Source of the DNA: Duganella sp. sic0402
GTDB taxonomy: Bacteria > Pseudomonadota > Gammaproteobacteria > Burkholderiales > Burkholderiaceae_D
DNA length: 64,000 nucleotides
Direction of reading: 5' to 3'
NCBI RefSeq assembly: GCF_019219065.1
Contig: NZ_JAHUWK010000002.1
Span: 186,001-250,000, forward strand
A program made the translations under genes and the position numbers. Shown here piece after piece: positions 49,478-58,271 of the stretch (the stretch's first letter is position 1; each line of letters starts with the position of its first letter). The notes under the pieces were generated by a model that searched no databases, was not told the DNA's origin, and saw nothing but the letters and a program-made list of their open reading frames with translations.

Positions 49478-50773
49478 TTAGATGTAAGCGGGCACGCAGC
49501 ATTGCTTGTGCTCGATGTGGTGTTCAAATTCTTCGCGGAATTGCTTGATGAACGCACGCATAGGCATTGCTGCCGCGTCGCCCAGCGCGCAAATCGTGCG
49601 GCCCTGGATGTTGTCGCATACCGAGTTCAACACGTCCAGGTCCGATGCGCGGCCCTGACCGTTTTCGATGCGGTGGATCATGCGGTACATCCAGCCCGTG
49701 CCTTCACGGCATGGCGTGCACTGGCCGCACGACTCTTCAAAGTAGAAGTACGCCAGGCGCTCCATGGCCTTGACCATGCAGCGGGTCTCGTCCAGCACGA
49801 TGACCGCGCCCGAACCCAGCATCGAACCGGCCTTGGCGATCGAATCGTAATCCAGGTCGGTTTGCATCATGATCTCGCCGCGAATGACTGGCGACGAGGA
49901 ACCGCCAGGAATCACTGCTTTGATCTTTTTGCCGCCGCGCATGCCGCCTGCCAGTTCCAGCAGTTTGGCAAACGGCGTACCCAGTGGTACTTCGTAGTTG
50001 CCCGGACGCTCAACGTCGCCCGAGATCGAGAAGATCTTCGAGCCGCCGTTGTTCGGACGGCCGATCGCCAGGTACTTTTCAGGGCCCATGTTCAGGATGA
50101 ACGGCACCGCGGCGAAGGTTTCAGTGTTGTTGATGGTGGTCGGCTTGCCATACAGGCCGAACGAGGCCGGGAATGGCGGCTTGAAGCGCGGCTGGCCTTT
50201 TTTGCCTTCCAGCGATTCCAGCAGCGCGGTTTCCTCGCCGCAGATGTAGGCGCCATAGCCATGGTGCGCGTGCAGCTGGAAGCTGAACTCGCTGCCCAGG
50301 ATCTTGTCGCCCAGGAAGCCGGCCGCGCGCGCCTCTTCCAGCGCTTCTTCAAAGCGGGTGTACACCTCGAAGATTTCGCCGTGGATGTAGTTGTAGCCCA
50401 CCGTGATGCCCATCGCGTAGGCGCCAATGGCCATGCCTTCGATCAGCGAATGCGGATTGTAGCGCAGGATGTCGCGGTCCTTGAAAGTGCCCGGTTCGCC
50501 CTCATCTGAGTTGCATACCAGATACTTCTGGCCCGGGAACTGGCGTGGCATGAAGCTCCACTTCAGGCCGGTAGGAAAACCTGCACCGCCACGGCCACGC
50601 AGCGACGACGCTTTCAGGTCGGCGATGATCTGTTCCGGGGTGATTTTTTCTTCGATGATACGGCGCAGGGCGCTGTAGCCGCCGCGTTTTACGTAATCTT
50701 CCAGATGCCAGTTGTCGCCGTTCAGGCCGGCGAGAATGACTGGATCGATATGTCGGTCGTGGAGTGACGTCAT
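49478..50773 (-). CDS. nuoF: NADH-quinone oxidoreductase subunit F
   Basis: NADH- and FMN-binding subunit of 431 residues. The NADH/FMN glycine loop is [16 protein letters not shown], with [15 protein letters not shown] and [13 protein letters not shown]. The N3 4Fe-4S cluster uses [12 protein letters not shown] plus a downstream Cys. It overlaps nuoE by four bases (ATGA). Confidence 0.97.
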   Translation of the reverse strand: MTSLHDRHIDPVILAGLNGDNWHLEDYVKRGGYSALRRIIEEKITPEQIIADLKASSLRGRGGAGFPTGLKWSFMPRQFPGQKYLVCNSDEGEPGTFKDRDILRYNPHSLIEGMAIGAYAMGITVGYNYIHGEIFEVYTRFEEALEEARAAGFLGDKILGSEFSFQLHAHHGYGAYICGEETALLESLEGKKGQPRFKPPFPASFGLYGKPTTINNTETFAAVPFILNMGPEKYLAIGRPNNGGSKIFSISGDVERPGNYEVPLGTPFAKLLELAGGMRGGKKIKAVIPGGSSSPVIRGEIMMQTDLDYDSIAKAGSMLGSGAVIVLDETRCMVKAMERLAYFYFEESCGQCTPCREGTGWMYRMIHRIENGQGRASDLDVLNSVCDNIQGRTICALGDAAAMPMRAFIKQFREEFEHHIEHKQCCVPAYI

Positions 50774-51249
50774 TTCTTGAGTTCCTCCACGAGGGAGTCG
50801 ATTTTATCGTTGGACATGAAGCTGCACATGCGGTGATTGTTCACCAGCAGCACCGGCGCGTCGCCGCAGGCGCCCATGCACTCGCCTTCCATCAGCGTGA
50901 ACTCGCCGTCTTCCGTGGTGTCACGGTAGTCGATGCCCAGCTTTTGTTTCAGGTGGTGCGCCGCGCGCTCGCCGCCCGACAGGGCGCAAGGCAGGTTGGT
51001 GCACACGGTGATCTTGTGCTTACCAACTGGCTTCAGGTTGTACATATTGTAGAAAGTCGCGACTTCCTGCACGGCGATGGCCGGCATGCGGATGTAGTCG
51101 GCCAGTTCCTGCATGGTTTCAGGCGAGATCCAGCCCAGTTCAACCTGGGCGTGCGCCAGCGCGGCCATCACGGCCGATTGGCGCTGATCGTCTGGATACT
51201 TGGCCAGCTCGCGATCGATTTTTTTGTAGCACTGCTCGGATAACAACAT
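50770..51249 (-). CDS. nuoE: NADH-quinone oxidoreductase subunit E
   Basis: Thioredoxin-fold 2Fe-2S subunit (cluster N1a) of about 159 residues. Cluster Cys are in [10 protein letters not shown] and [18 protein letters not shown] chose ATG 51249, preceded by GAGAGG, over an in-frame GTG at 51267 that abuts the nuoD stop. Confidence 0.96.
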   Translation of the reverse strand: MLLSEQCYKKIDRELAKYPDDQRQSAVMAALAHAQVELGWISPETMQELADYIRMPAIAVQEVATFYNMYNLKPVGKHKITVCTNLPCALSGGERAAHHLKQKLGIDYRDTTEDGEFTLMEGECMGACGDAPVLLVNNHRMCSFMSNDKIDSLVEELKK

Positions 51250-51267
51250 ACTTTTTGCCTCTCGCAC

Positions 51268-52521
51268 TTAGCGGTCAATACTGCCGAACACGATGTCCTG
51301 CGTACCAATAATGGTGACGGCGTCGGCAATCATGTGGCCACGCGCCATTTCATCCAGCGACTGCAGGTGTGCATAGTCTGGAGCGCGCAGTTTCACGCGG
51401 TATGGCTTGTTGGCGCCGTCCGACACAATGTAGACACCGAACTCGCCTTTCGGGTGTTCCACAGCGCTGTACGCTTCGCCTGGCGGCACGTGGAAACCTT
51501 CGGTGAACAGCTTGAAGTGGTGGATCAGCGATTCCATATTGGTCTTCATGTCCACGCGGCCTGGTGGCGCAACTTTACGGTTGCTGGTCATGACGGGACC
51601 TGGGTTGTTGCGCAGCCATTCAACGCACTGCTTGATGATCTTGTTCGACTGGCGCAGTTCTTCCACGCGTACCAGGTAGCGGTCATAGCAGTCGCCGTTG
51701 GTGCCGATCGGCACGTCGAAGTCCATCAGGTCATACACTTCGTACGGCTGATGCTTGCGCAGATCCCACTGCACGCCCGAGCCGCGCAGCATGGCGCCGG
51801 TGAAGCCCATGGCTTTTGCGTCTTCCGGCGAGACCACGCCGATGCCGACGGTACGCTGTTTCCAGATACGGTTATCGGTCAGCAGGGTTTCGTATTCGTC
51901 GACATAGGTCGGGAAGCGCGCGGTGAAGGCTTCGATGAAGTCCAGCATCGAGCCCTGACGGTCCTTGTTCAGGTTGTCGATGGCTTTTGCCGAACGGATG
52001 ATCGATGGCTTGTGCTGCGGCATGGCATCCGGCAGGTCGCGGTACACGCCGCCCGGACGGTAGTAAGCCGCGTGCATGCGCGCGCCCGATACCGCTTCGT
52101 AGCAGTCGAACAGGTCTTCGCGGTCGCGGAAGCAGTACAGGAACGGGCCCATGGCGCCAACGTCCAGCGCGTGCGCGCCCAGCCACATCAGGTGATTCAG
52201 GATGCGGGTGATCTCGTCGAACATCACGCGGATGTATTGCGCGCGCAGCGGCACTTCCAGGCCCAGCATCTTTTCGATGGCCATGACGTAGGCGTGCTCG
52301 TTGCACATCATCGACACGTAGTCCAGGCGGTCCATATACGGAACCGACTGCAGATAGGTCTTCTGCTCGGCCAGCTTCTCGGTGCCGCGGTGCAGCAGGC
52401 CGATGTGCGGGTCGGCGCGCTGGATCACTTCGCCGTCCAGTTCCAGCACCAGGCGCAGCACGCCGTGCGCGGCCGGGTGTTGCGGGCCAAAGTTCAGGGT
52501 GTAGTTCTTAATTTCTGCCAT
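51268..52521 (-). CDS. nuoD: NADH-quinone oxidoreductase subunit D
   Basis: The 49-kDa-type subunit, 417 residues, lining the quinone site. The quinone-site His region is [22 protein letters not shown], followed by [14 protein letters not shown] and the conserved C-terminal DIVFGSIDR. NuoC is encoded separately, not fused. It lies four bases after nuoC. Confidence 0.97.
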   Translation of the reverse strand: MAEIKNYTLNFGPQHPAAHGVLRLVLELDGEVIQRADPHIGLLHRGTEKLAEQKTYLQSVPYMDRLDYVSMMCNEHAYVMAIEKMLGLEVPLRAQYIRVMFDEITRILNHLMWLGAHALDVGAMGPFLYCFRDREDLFDCYEAVSGARMHAAYYRPGGVYRDLPDAMPQHKPSIIRSAKAIDNLNKDRQGSMLDFIEAFTARFPTYVDEYETLLTDNRIWKQRTVGIGVVSPEDAKAMGFTGAMLRGSGVQWDLRKHQPYEVYDLMDFDVPIGTNGDCYDRYLVRVEELRQSNKIIKQCVEWLRNNPGPVMTSNRKVAPPGRVDMKTNMESLIHHFKLFTEGFHVPPGEAYSAVEHPKGEFGVYIVSDGANKPYRVKLRAPDYAHLQSLDEMARGHMIADAVTIIGTQDIVFGSIDR

Positions 52522-52525
52522 GTTC

Positions 52526-53116
52526 TTACTTCCCGTAGGTTTCTTCGCGGATCACGCGCGGCACGTTTTCACGCGGCTCGATGGTGACCGGCTGGTAGAC
52601 CACGCGCTTCTGTGCGGCGTCGTAGGTCATCTCCACGTAACCCGAGACCGGGAAGTCCTTGCGGAACGGGTGGCCGATGAAGCCGTAGTCGGTCAGGATG
52701 CGGCGCAGGTCGTTGTGGTTCTCGAACAGGATGCCGAACATGTCGAAGGCTTCGCGTTCGTACCAGTTCAGCGAACGCCACAGCGGGGTCAGCGACGGCA
52801 GCAGCGGCATCTCGTCGTCAGCGCAGAAAGCGCGTACACGGACGCGCCAGTTGTGCTTGACCGACAGCAGATGGATGACAGCGGCGAAACGCAGGCCGTC
52901 CCAGGCGCCGTCGCCATAGTTCAGGTAATCGACGCCGCACAGGTCGATGGCGGTGTCGAAGCCCAGCGTGGCGTCGTCGCGCAGCGTCTGCATCACGGCG
53001 TAGTAATCAGCGGCCTTGACGGTCAGCGTGATCTCGCCCAGCGCAACGACCGTAGAAACGCGGTCGCCCAGGGCAGTGCCGAGGGCGGTTTGGAGTTTTT
53101 CCAGATGAGTAGTCAT
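52526..53116 (-). CDS. nuoC: NADH-quinone oxidoreductase subunit C
   Basis: The 30-kDa-type subunit, 196 residues. The signature is ERHSGV-like: [46 protein letters not shown]. It is a separate NuoC, not a NuoCD fusion. It lies 17 bases after nuoB. Confidence 0.97.
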   Translation of the reverse strand: MTTHLEKLQTALGTALGDRVSTVVALGEITLTVKAADYYAVMQTLRDDATLGFDTAIDLCGVDYLNYGDGAWDGLRFAAVIHLLSVKHNWRVRVRAFCADDEMPLLPSLTPLWRSLNWYEREAFDMFGILFENHNDLRRILTDYGFIGHPFRKDFPVSGYVEMTYDAAQKRVVYQPVTIEPRENVPRVIREETYGK

Positions 53117-53133
53117 ATTGTGTAGCGCCCCCG

Positions 53134-53610
53134 TTAGCGTGCGATCGTGTTGGTGCGCTTGATCTTGTTCTGCAACTGCATGATGCCGTACAGCAGGGCC
53201 TCAGCAGTGGGCGGACAGCCCGGCACGTACACGTCGACCGGCACGATGCGATCGCAGCCGCGCACGACGGAGTAAGAGTAGTGATAGTAGCCGCCGCCGT
53301 TGGCGCAGGAACCCATCGAGATGACCCAGCGTGGCTCCGGCATCTGGTCGTAGACCTTGCGCAGTGCCGGGGCCATCTTGTTGCACAGCGTGCCGGCCAC
53401 GATCATCACGTCGGATTGACGCGGCGATGGACGGAACACCACGCCGAAGCGGTCCATGTCGTAACGGGCCGCGCCCACGTGCATCATTTCGACCGCGCAG
53501 CAGGCCAGACCGAACGTCATCGGGAACATCGAACCCGTACGCGCCCAGTTGATCAGCTTGTCGGCCGAGGTGGTGATGAAACCTTCGTTTAATACGCCTT
53601 CAATAGCCAT
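53134..53610 (-). CDS. nuoB: NADH-quinone oxidoreductase subunit B
   Basis: A 158-residue subunit bearing the N2 4Fe-4S cluster next to the quinone site. The tandem Cys are in [12 protein letters not shown] (C37/C38), with further ligands in AGTLCNKM and [12 protein letters not shown]. It lies three bases after nuoA. Confidence 0.97.
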   Translation of the reverse strand: MAIEGVLNEGFITTSADKLINWARTGSMFPMTFGLACCAVEMMHVGAARYDMDRFGVVFRPSPRQSDVMIVAGTLCNKMAPALRKVYDQMPEPRWVISMGSCANGGGYYHYSYSVVRGCDRIVPVDVYVPGCPPTAEALLYGIMQLQNKIKRTNTIAR

Positions 53611-53613
53611 GGC

Positions 53614-53973
53614 TTATTCCCAATCAAGGGCACCTTTCTTCCAGATATACCAAAAACCGACCACGAATTCAGCGATGAAGACCATCATCGTGATGAAGCC
53701 TTGCCAGCCCAGTTCGCGCATGGATACGCCCCATGGGAAGAAGAATGCCGTTTCCAGATCGAACAAAATAAAGAGAATCGCGACGAGGTAGTAACGCACG
53801 TCGAATTTCATGCGCGCGTCTTCGAAAGCTTCGAAGCCGCATTCATACGGGGACAGCTTGGCTGCATCAGGGCGTTTCGGACCCAGCAGATGGCCCAGCA
53901 CTTGGGGAGCAATACCTACGCCGAGACCGACGAGGATGAACAACAGGACGGGGAGATAATTTTCGAGGTTCAC
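53614..53973 (-). CDS. nuoA: NADH-quinone oxidoreductase subunit A
   Basis: The first gene of the complex I operon; 119 residues with three membrane helices. Conserved segments are [34 protein letters not shown] and [13 protein letters not shown]. The operon promoter should lie between here and the tRNA-Leu gene (53974-54134) or further upstream. No clear -35/-10 pair could be chosen. Confidence 0.97.
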   Translation of the reverse strand: MNLENYLPVLLFILVGLGVGIAPQVLGHLLGPKRPDAAKLSPYECGFEAFEDARMKFDVRYYLVAILFILFDLETAFFFPWGVSMRELGWQGFITMMVFIAEFVVGFWYIWKKGALDWE

Positions 53974-54134
53974 GATTGAAGAGCTTATGTTGAACGATCA
54001 GTTTAAAGGACACATCGCGGTATTCTGCGGTGCGCTTAACGTTCGCCCCAATCGTAAAACTGCTCAGACCAGGATCGAACGACACATCCTCGTAAAAAAA
54101 GCCAGCTTGGTACCACCCTTGCTGGCCTATATTC

Positions 54135-54219
54135 TGGTGCCGACGACGAGACTCGAACTCGTACAGCTTGCGCCACTACCCCCTCAAGATAGCGTGTCTA
54201 CCAATTTCACCACGTCGGC
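54135..54219 (-). tRNA. tRNA-Leu (anticodon GAG)
   Basis: An 85-nt gene including the encoded CCA. The acceptor stem GCCGACG/CGTCGGC is perfect, the D loop contains AATTGGTAGAC and the anticodon loop TTGAGGG has GAG (54183-54185). A long class II variable arm follows, and the T arm contains GTTCGAGTC. It lies between secG and nuoA, a conserved position in Burkholderiales. Confidence 0.96.
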
Positions 54220-54392
54220 ATAAGGCCGTTATTTTACTTCGTTTTCACGCGGTTGTTAATCCCGTATTGCGTCAAAACAAGGAAAAATCAATAAATCTTT
54301 AACTATTTTTTCTGCTCACAAAGATACTGCTAAAACTATGAGCAAACAACTTAAAAAATTATCAACGACACTAAATTACTACGGAGATTATA

Positions 54393-54785
54393 TTACTTTG
54401 GAATCGAGTTTGCAGGCGCTGGGGCAACTGGGGCCGAAGCGGCTGGTGCAGCCGGTGCGCTTGCAGGTGCGGCTGCCGGGGCAGCAGGCGTTGCAGGCAC
54501 GGTGGCTTGCACGCGATCCATCACACCGCCGCTGACGTTGTTCGCCTGGTGGGTGGTGATATAGGACAGCGCCAGCGTGGCGACAAAGAAGATCAGCGCC
54601 GCAACGCCGGTCGATTTCGACATGAAGTTGGAGGAACCGGTTGCGCCGAACAGGCTGCCGGAAGCGCCGGAGCCGAAGGCTGCGCCCATGTCGGCGCCCT
54701 TACCGTGCTGCAGCAACACCAGGCCGATAATGGCGATGGCCGAAATCACCTGCACTACGATAACCAGATTGAAAAAGCTGCTCAT
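54393..54785 (-). CDS. secG: Protein translocase subunit SecG
   Basis: About 130 residues. Two membrane helices (about 4-24 and 53-72) flank LVLLQHGKGADMGAAFGSGASGSLFGATGS, the SecG hallmark. It assists SecYE. The C-terminal 45 residues are an Ala/Pro-rich low-complexity tail, common in this family. The start at 54785 follows GGAATAAC. It lies 48 bases after tpiA. Confidence 0.95.
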   Translation of the reverse strand: MSSFFNLVIVVQVISAIAIIGLVLLQHGKGADMGAAFGSGASGSLFGATGSSNFMSKSTGVAALIFFVATLALSYITTHQANNVSGGVMDRVQATVPATPAAPAAAPASAPAAPAASAPVAPAPANSIPK

Positions 54786-54833
54786 GTTATTCCATTCCAA
54801 ATTAAAAGTTTTGTATCGTTTTGTTTCTACTAC

Positions 54834-55580
54834 TTAAACAGCCTGGATAATCCCGAGAAAATCACTCGACTTTAAAGCAGCGCCGCCAATCAGGCCGCCG
54901 TCAATATCCGGCTGCGCCATCAATTCTTTTGCATTCTCCGGCTTCATACTGCCACCGTAGAGTATCTTCACCCCTGCCGCCGCTTCGGCGTGCCGTTGCG
55001 CCAGGCAGGCGCGCAGCAGGCGATGCGCATCCTGCGCAATCTGCGGCGTGGCAGTCTTGCCAGTACCTATCGCCCACACCGGCTCGTAGGCCAGCACCAG
55101 GTCCGCAATCTGCTGCGGCGCTATTGCCTCCAGCACTGCTTGCAACTGGGCGCAAATCACCTGCTCAGTCTGCCCTGCTTCGCGCTGCTCCAGCGACTCA
55201 CCTACACATACTACAGGAGTCAGGCCCGCCGCCAACGCTACCGCGGTTTTTTGCGCCACCAATTCGTTGCTTTCGTGGTGATAAGCGCGGCGCTCGGAGT
55301 GCCCGCACAGCACGTAAGTCGAACCGAAGTCCTGCAGCATCGCCGCCGACACCTCGCCGGTATAAGCGCCGCCGGCGTGGATCGATACATCCTGCGCGCC
55401 CCAGCGCACCGGGGTGCCTGCCAGCTCGGCCTGGCACTGAGCCAGGTAAGGCGCGGGCACGCACACCGCGCAATCGGCGCCAAAGTCGTTCAAGCCGGCG
55501 ACTATCCCCGACAACAGTGCCGTATTGCTGGCGCGGTTGCCATTCATTTTCCAGTTGCCGATCACGAGTTTCTGACGCAT
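54834..55580 (-). CDS. tpiA: Triosephosphate isomerase
   Basis: A 248-residue glycolytic enzyme interconverting DHAP and G3P. The catalytic Lys is in [10 protein letters not shown], the His in [10 protein letters not shown], the Glu in [15 protein letters not shown] (with loop 6) and the phosphate site in YGGSMKPEN plus [11 protein letters not shown]. The start at 55580 ([10 protein letters not shown]) is the family start. An upstream in-frame GTG at 55637 would add 19 residues and is unlikely. Confidence 0.97.
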   Translation of the reverse strand: MRQKLVIGNWKMNGNRASNTALLSGIVAGLNDFGADCAVCVPAPYLAQCQAELAGTPVRWGAQDVSIHAGGAYTGEVSAAMLQDFGSTYVLCGHSERRAYHHESNELVAQKTAVALAAGLTPVVCVGESLEQREAGQTEQVICAQLQAVLEAIAPQQIADLVLAYEPVWAIGTGKTATPQIAQDAHRLLRACLAQRHAEAAAGVKILYGGSMKPENAKELMAQPDIDGGLIGGAALKSSDFLGIIQAV

Positions 55581-55705
55581 AGCAAGCCCAAAGGTTAATA
55601 ACCCGCCATTGTACCGCGCCCAAAAAGGCACGGTCAAACAGGCAAAGCGATTCCCCGGCTGTCCAAAACCGTAAATTTACTACGCATTTTACAACGAAAT
55701 GCCGC

Positions 55706-56686
55706 TCAAATCACCTGCAACATGATTTTTCCCACATGGCTGCTGCTTTCCATCAGCGCATGCGCGGCGGCGGCCTGCTCCAGCGGGAAGACGGTATGGA
55801 TCACCGGCTTGAGTTTGCGCTCGGCCATCATCGGCCAGACTTTTTCCTTGAGTTTTTTGGCGATCGCTCCCTTGAATTCGGCCGAACGGGGACGCAGCGT
55901 GGAGCCGGTCACGGTCAGGCGGCGGCGCAGCACCTGGCCCATGTCCAGCGTCGATTTGCCGCCGCCCAGCGTGGCGATGATGGCGATGCGGCCATCGTCG
56001 GCCAGGCAGGAAACCTCGCGTGGCAGGTAGTCTCCGGCCACCATGTCCAGAATCACGTCGACGCCCCGGTCGTTGGTCAGCGACTTGACCACCGCCGCGA
56101 AGTCCTCGGTTTTGTAGTTGATGCCGCGCTCGGCGCCGAGCTGAACGCAGGCCGCGACCTTGTCGTCCGAACCGGCGGTGGCGAACACCCGGTGGCCCAT
56201 CGCCGAGGCCAATTGGATCGCCGTCACGCCGATGCCGGAGCTGCCGCCCTGCACCAATAACGTCTCGCCAGCGCTCAGATTGGCGCGGTCAAAAACGTTG
56301 CTCCAGACTGTGAAGTAATTTTCCGGAATGGTCGCCGCTTCGAGCATCGACCAGCCTTTCGGCACCGGTAAAACCTGCTGTATCGGAGCAACAACATACT
56401 CGGCATAGCCGCCGCCCTGCACCAAAGCGCAAACGTGATCGCCGATATCGAGGGTGGTGTAGTCGAGGTCGCCATCAACGATTTCGCCTGCCACTTCCAG
56501 GCCGGGGATGTCGGAGGCGCCCGGCGGCGGCGCGTAATTGCCGGTGCGCTGGAACACGTCCGGGCGGTTGACGCCGGCCGCGTGCACCTTGATCAGCACC
56601 TCGCCGGACTTCACCACCGGCATCGGGCGTTCACACAGTTTCAGGACATCGGCCGGGCCGGGTTGGGTGATTTCGATCGCGCGCAT
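55706..56686 (-). CDS. NAD(P)H-quinone oxidoreductase (zeta-crystallin/PIG3-type MDR)
   Basis: A 326-residue medium-chain dehydrogenase without zinc. The GroES-like half has HAAGVNRPDVFQRTGNY and PGLEVAGEIV. The Rossmann half has VQGGSSGIGVTAIQLASAMG, the NADPH loop after VFATAGSDDK and the C-terminal HAL-ESSSHVGKIML. It reduces quinones or related carbonyls with NADPH. It is upstream of tpiA on the same strand, 125 bases away. Confidence 0.93.
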   Translation of the reverse strand: MRAIEITQPGPADVLKLCERPMPVVKSGEVLIKVHAAGVNRPDVFQRTGNYAPPPGASDIPGLEVAGEIVDGDLDYTTLDIGDHVCALVQGGGYAEYVVAPIQQVLPVPKGWSMLEAATIPENYFTVWSNVFDRANLSAGETLLVQGGSSGIGVTAIQLASAMGHRVFATAGSDDKVAACVQLGAERGINYKTEDFAAVVKSLTNDRGVDVILDMVAGDYLPREVSCLADDGRIAIIATLGGGKSTLDMGQVLRRRLTVTGSTLRPRSAEFKGAIAKKLKEKVWPMMAERKLKPVIHTVFPLEQAAAAHALMESSSHVGKIMLQVI

Positions 56687-56765
56687 AGGGTGCCTTTCAG
56701 GGAAAGCACGATTTTACCCCGCGCGGCGCCAAGCTGCGGTGGCTGCCCCGTTGCCGCCTTGGGGG

Positions 56766-57374
56766 TCAGCCACCGCCAGTCCGCGACTTCTGCGGCAGCG
56801 GCGTGTTGGGCCGCCAGGCCGACGACAGCGCCTGCCCTTCCTCAACCTGCTCCTGGGTCATGATCTTGACCACCGCCGACCGCTGCTCGGCCGCATTCAC
56901 CGAGCCGTTCGCTGCCGCCAGATTCCATAACATATAGGCAATCACATTATCCTGCGGCACGCCGCCCATGTGATAGCGGTACATCAGCCCGAGCACCTGC
57001 TGTGCCTGGCCATGCCCCTGCTCGGCCGCCTTGCGGAACCACGACACCGCCTGCTTGTGGTCCTGTATCACCGCATTGCCCGTGTAATACATCGCGCCCA
57101 CCACATACTGCGCGTCCGCCTTGCCCTTCAGCGCCGCCTTGCGGTGCCACTCCAGCGCCGTCTTGTAATCCTGCGGCACGCCACGGCCCATGTAATACAT
57201 CAGTCCCAGCAAGTGCTGTGCATCCGCATTGCCGGCTTGCGCCAGCGGCCGTATCTCTTTCAACGCCACCGCGTAATTCTTGCTGTTGTACGCGGTCGCC
57301 CCTTCGGCGAATCCTGCCATCGCGGCTTGCTGCCAGCCGAGTGCGATGACGATCGCTAGTATGAATTTTTTCAT
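56766..57374 (-). CDS. Exported Sel1-repeat protein
   Basis: A 202-residue protein with a Sec signal (about 1-20, ending AMA). Three Sel1-type repeats follow (AQHLLGLMYYMGRGVPQDY, AQYVVGAMYYTGNAVIQDH and AQQVLGLMYRYHMGGVPQDN), and the tail has AYMLWNLAAANG. Such repeats form a helical superhelix for protein binding. It lies 24 bases after the GIN-domain gene, likely the same operon. Confidence 0.9.
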   Translation of the reverse strand: MKKFILAIVIALGWQQAAMAGFAEGATAYNSKNYAVALKEIRPLAQAGNADAQHLLGLMYYMGRGVPQDYKTALEWHRKAALKGKADAQYVVGAMYYTGNAVIQDHKQAVSWFRKAAEQGHGQAQQVLGLMYRYHMGGVPQDNVIAYMLWNLAAANGSVNAAEQRSAVVKIMTQEQVEEGQALSSAWRPNTPLPQKSRTGGG

Positions 57375-57398
57375 ATCGCGTTATATGTATAGATGTGT

Positions 57399-58160
57399 TT
57401 ACTTCCAGCTGACCTTGCCCAGGCCGTCCACCGAGACGTTGCGGTTCAACGGTTTGCCATAGACAATGACCGATCCCAGGCCGCTGAGGTTCAGCGTCGC
57501 ATTGGTTTTGGCGGTGACGGTGGCGTTGCCCAGGCCGCTCAGGTCGACATTGACCGACTCCGCCTGGAACTGCTGCGCGTTCAGCCCGCCTACCCCGCCC
57601 AGATTCGCCTTGAGCAGCTTGCTGCGCCCGCCCAGCGTGATGTAGCCGGCGCCGCGCAGGTCCAGGTCCGCCTCGTCGTTTTCGCTCAGCCACAGATTCA
57701 TGCTGCCGACGCCGCCCAGATTGGCTTTCAGCACCTTGTAGTCGCACACGACCTTCATGCTGCCGGCGCCATCCATGGTTAGCTCCAGCTGGTCGCCGCT
57801 AAAGCCGTTGATTTCGGTCTGGCCGACGCCCTCGGCCACCACTTCCCGCAACTTCGGCAGGATCAGCTCGGCGCGGGTGCGCCCGACCTTGATGCCGCGC
57901 CCTTCGGTATCCAGATGCAGGGTGTCGCCCGACTGCGACGCGGTCAGCTTGTCCAGGTAGCGCTTTTCGCCGATGATTTTCAGCGTCGGGGTATCGCCCT
58001 GGCGCAGCTTGAGGTCGATAACGCCGTCGATCTTGACCCGCACCACCCGCGCATCAATCGGAATCACGCGCGTTTCGCTGCTGTCGTCGGCGGCGTCGGC
58101 ACGGCCAAACAGGGCGCAAAACGCGGCAAACAGCAAGCCGAACTGGAAAAGCTTCTTCAT
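57399..58160 (-). CDS. Exported GIN-domain (DUF2807) protein
   Basis: About 253 residues. A signal peptide (about 1-23, ending ADA) is followed by a putative auto-transporter adhesin head GIN domain of right-handed beta repeats. Repeated motifs are NLGGVGSMN, DLRGAGYITLGG and NLSGLGSVIVYGK. The start at 58160 (MKKLFQFGLL) gives the signal peptide; an upstream frame start at 58238 does not. Its function is unknown; related proteins are surface or periplasmic. Confidence 0.88.
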   Translation of the reverse strand: MKKLFQFGLLFAAFCALFGRADAADDSSETRVIPIDARVVRVKIDGVIDLKLRQGDTPTLKIIGEKRYLDKLTASQSGDTLHLDTEGRGIKVGRTRAELILPKLREVVAEGVGQTEINGFSGDQLELTMDGAGSMKVVCDYKVLKANLGGVGSMNLWLSENDEADLDLRGAGYITLGGRSKLLKANLGGVGGLNAQQFQAESVNVDLSGLGNATVTAKTNATLNLSGLGSVIVYGKPLNRNVSVDGLGKVSWK

Positions 58161-58271
58161 ATCATATCCTCTGATGTTGATATGGCCATCATATCCCGCG
58201 CGCGCGGGCAGGCATCCCCGAATTGCGACAAACTGCACAAAACGGGGATTGGACGGTGAAAACCGCAGGAA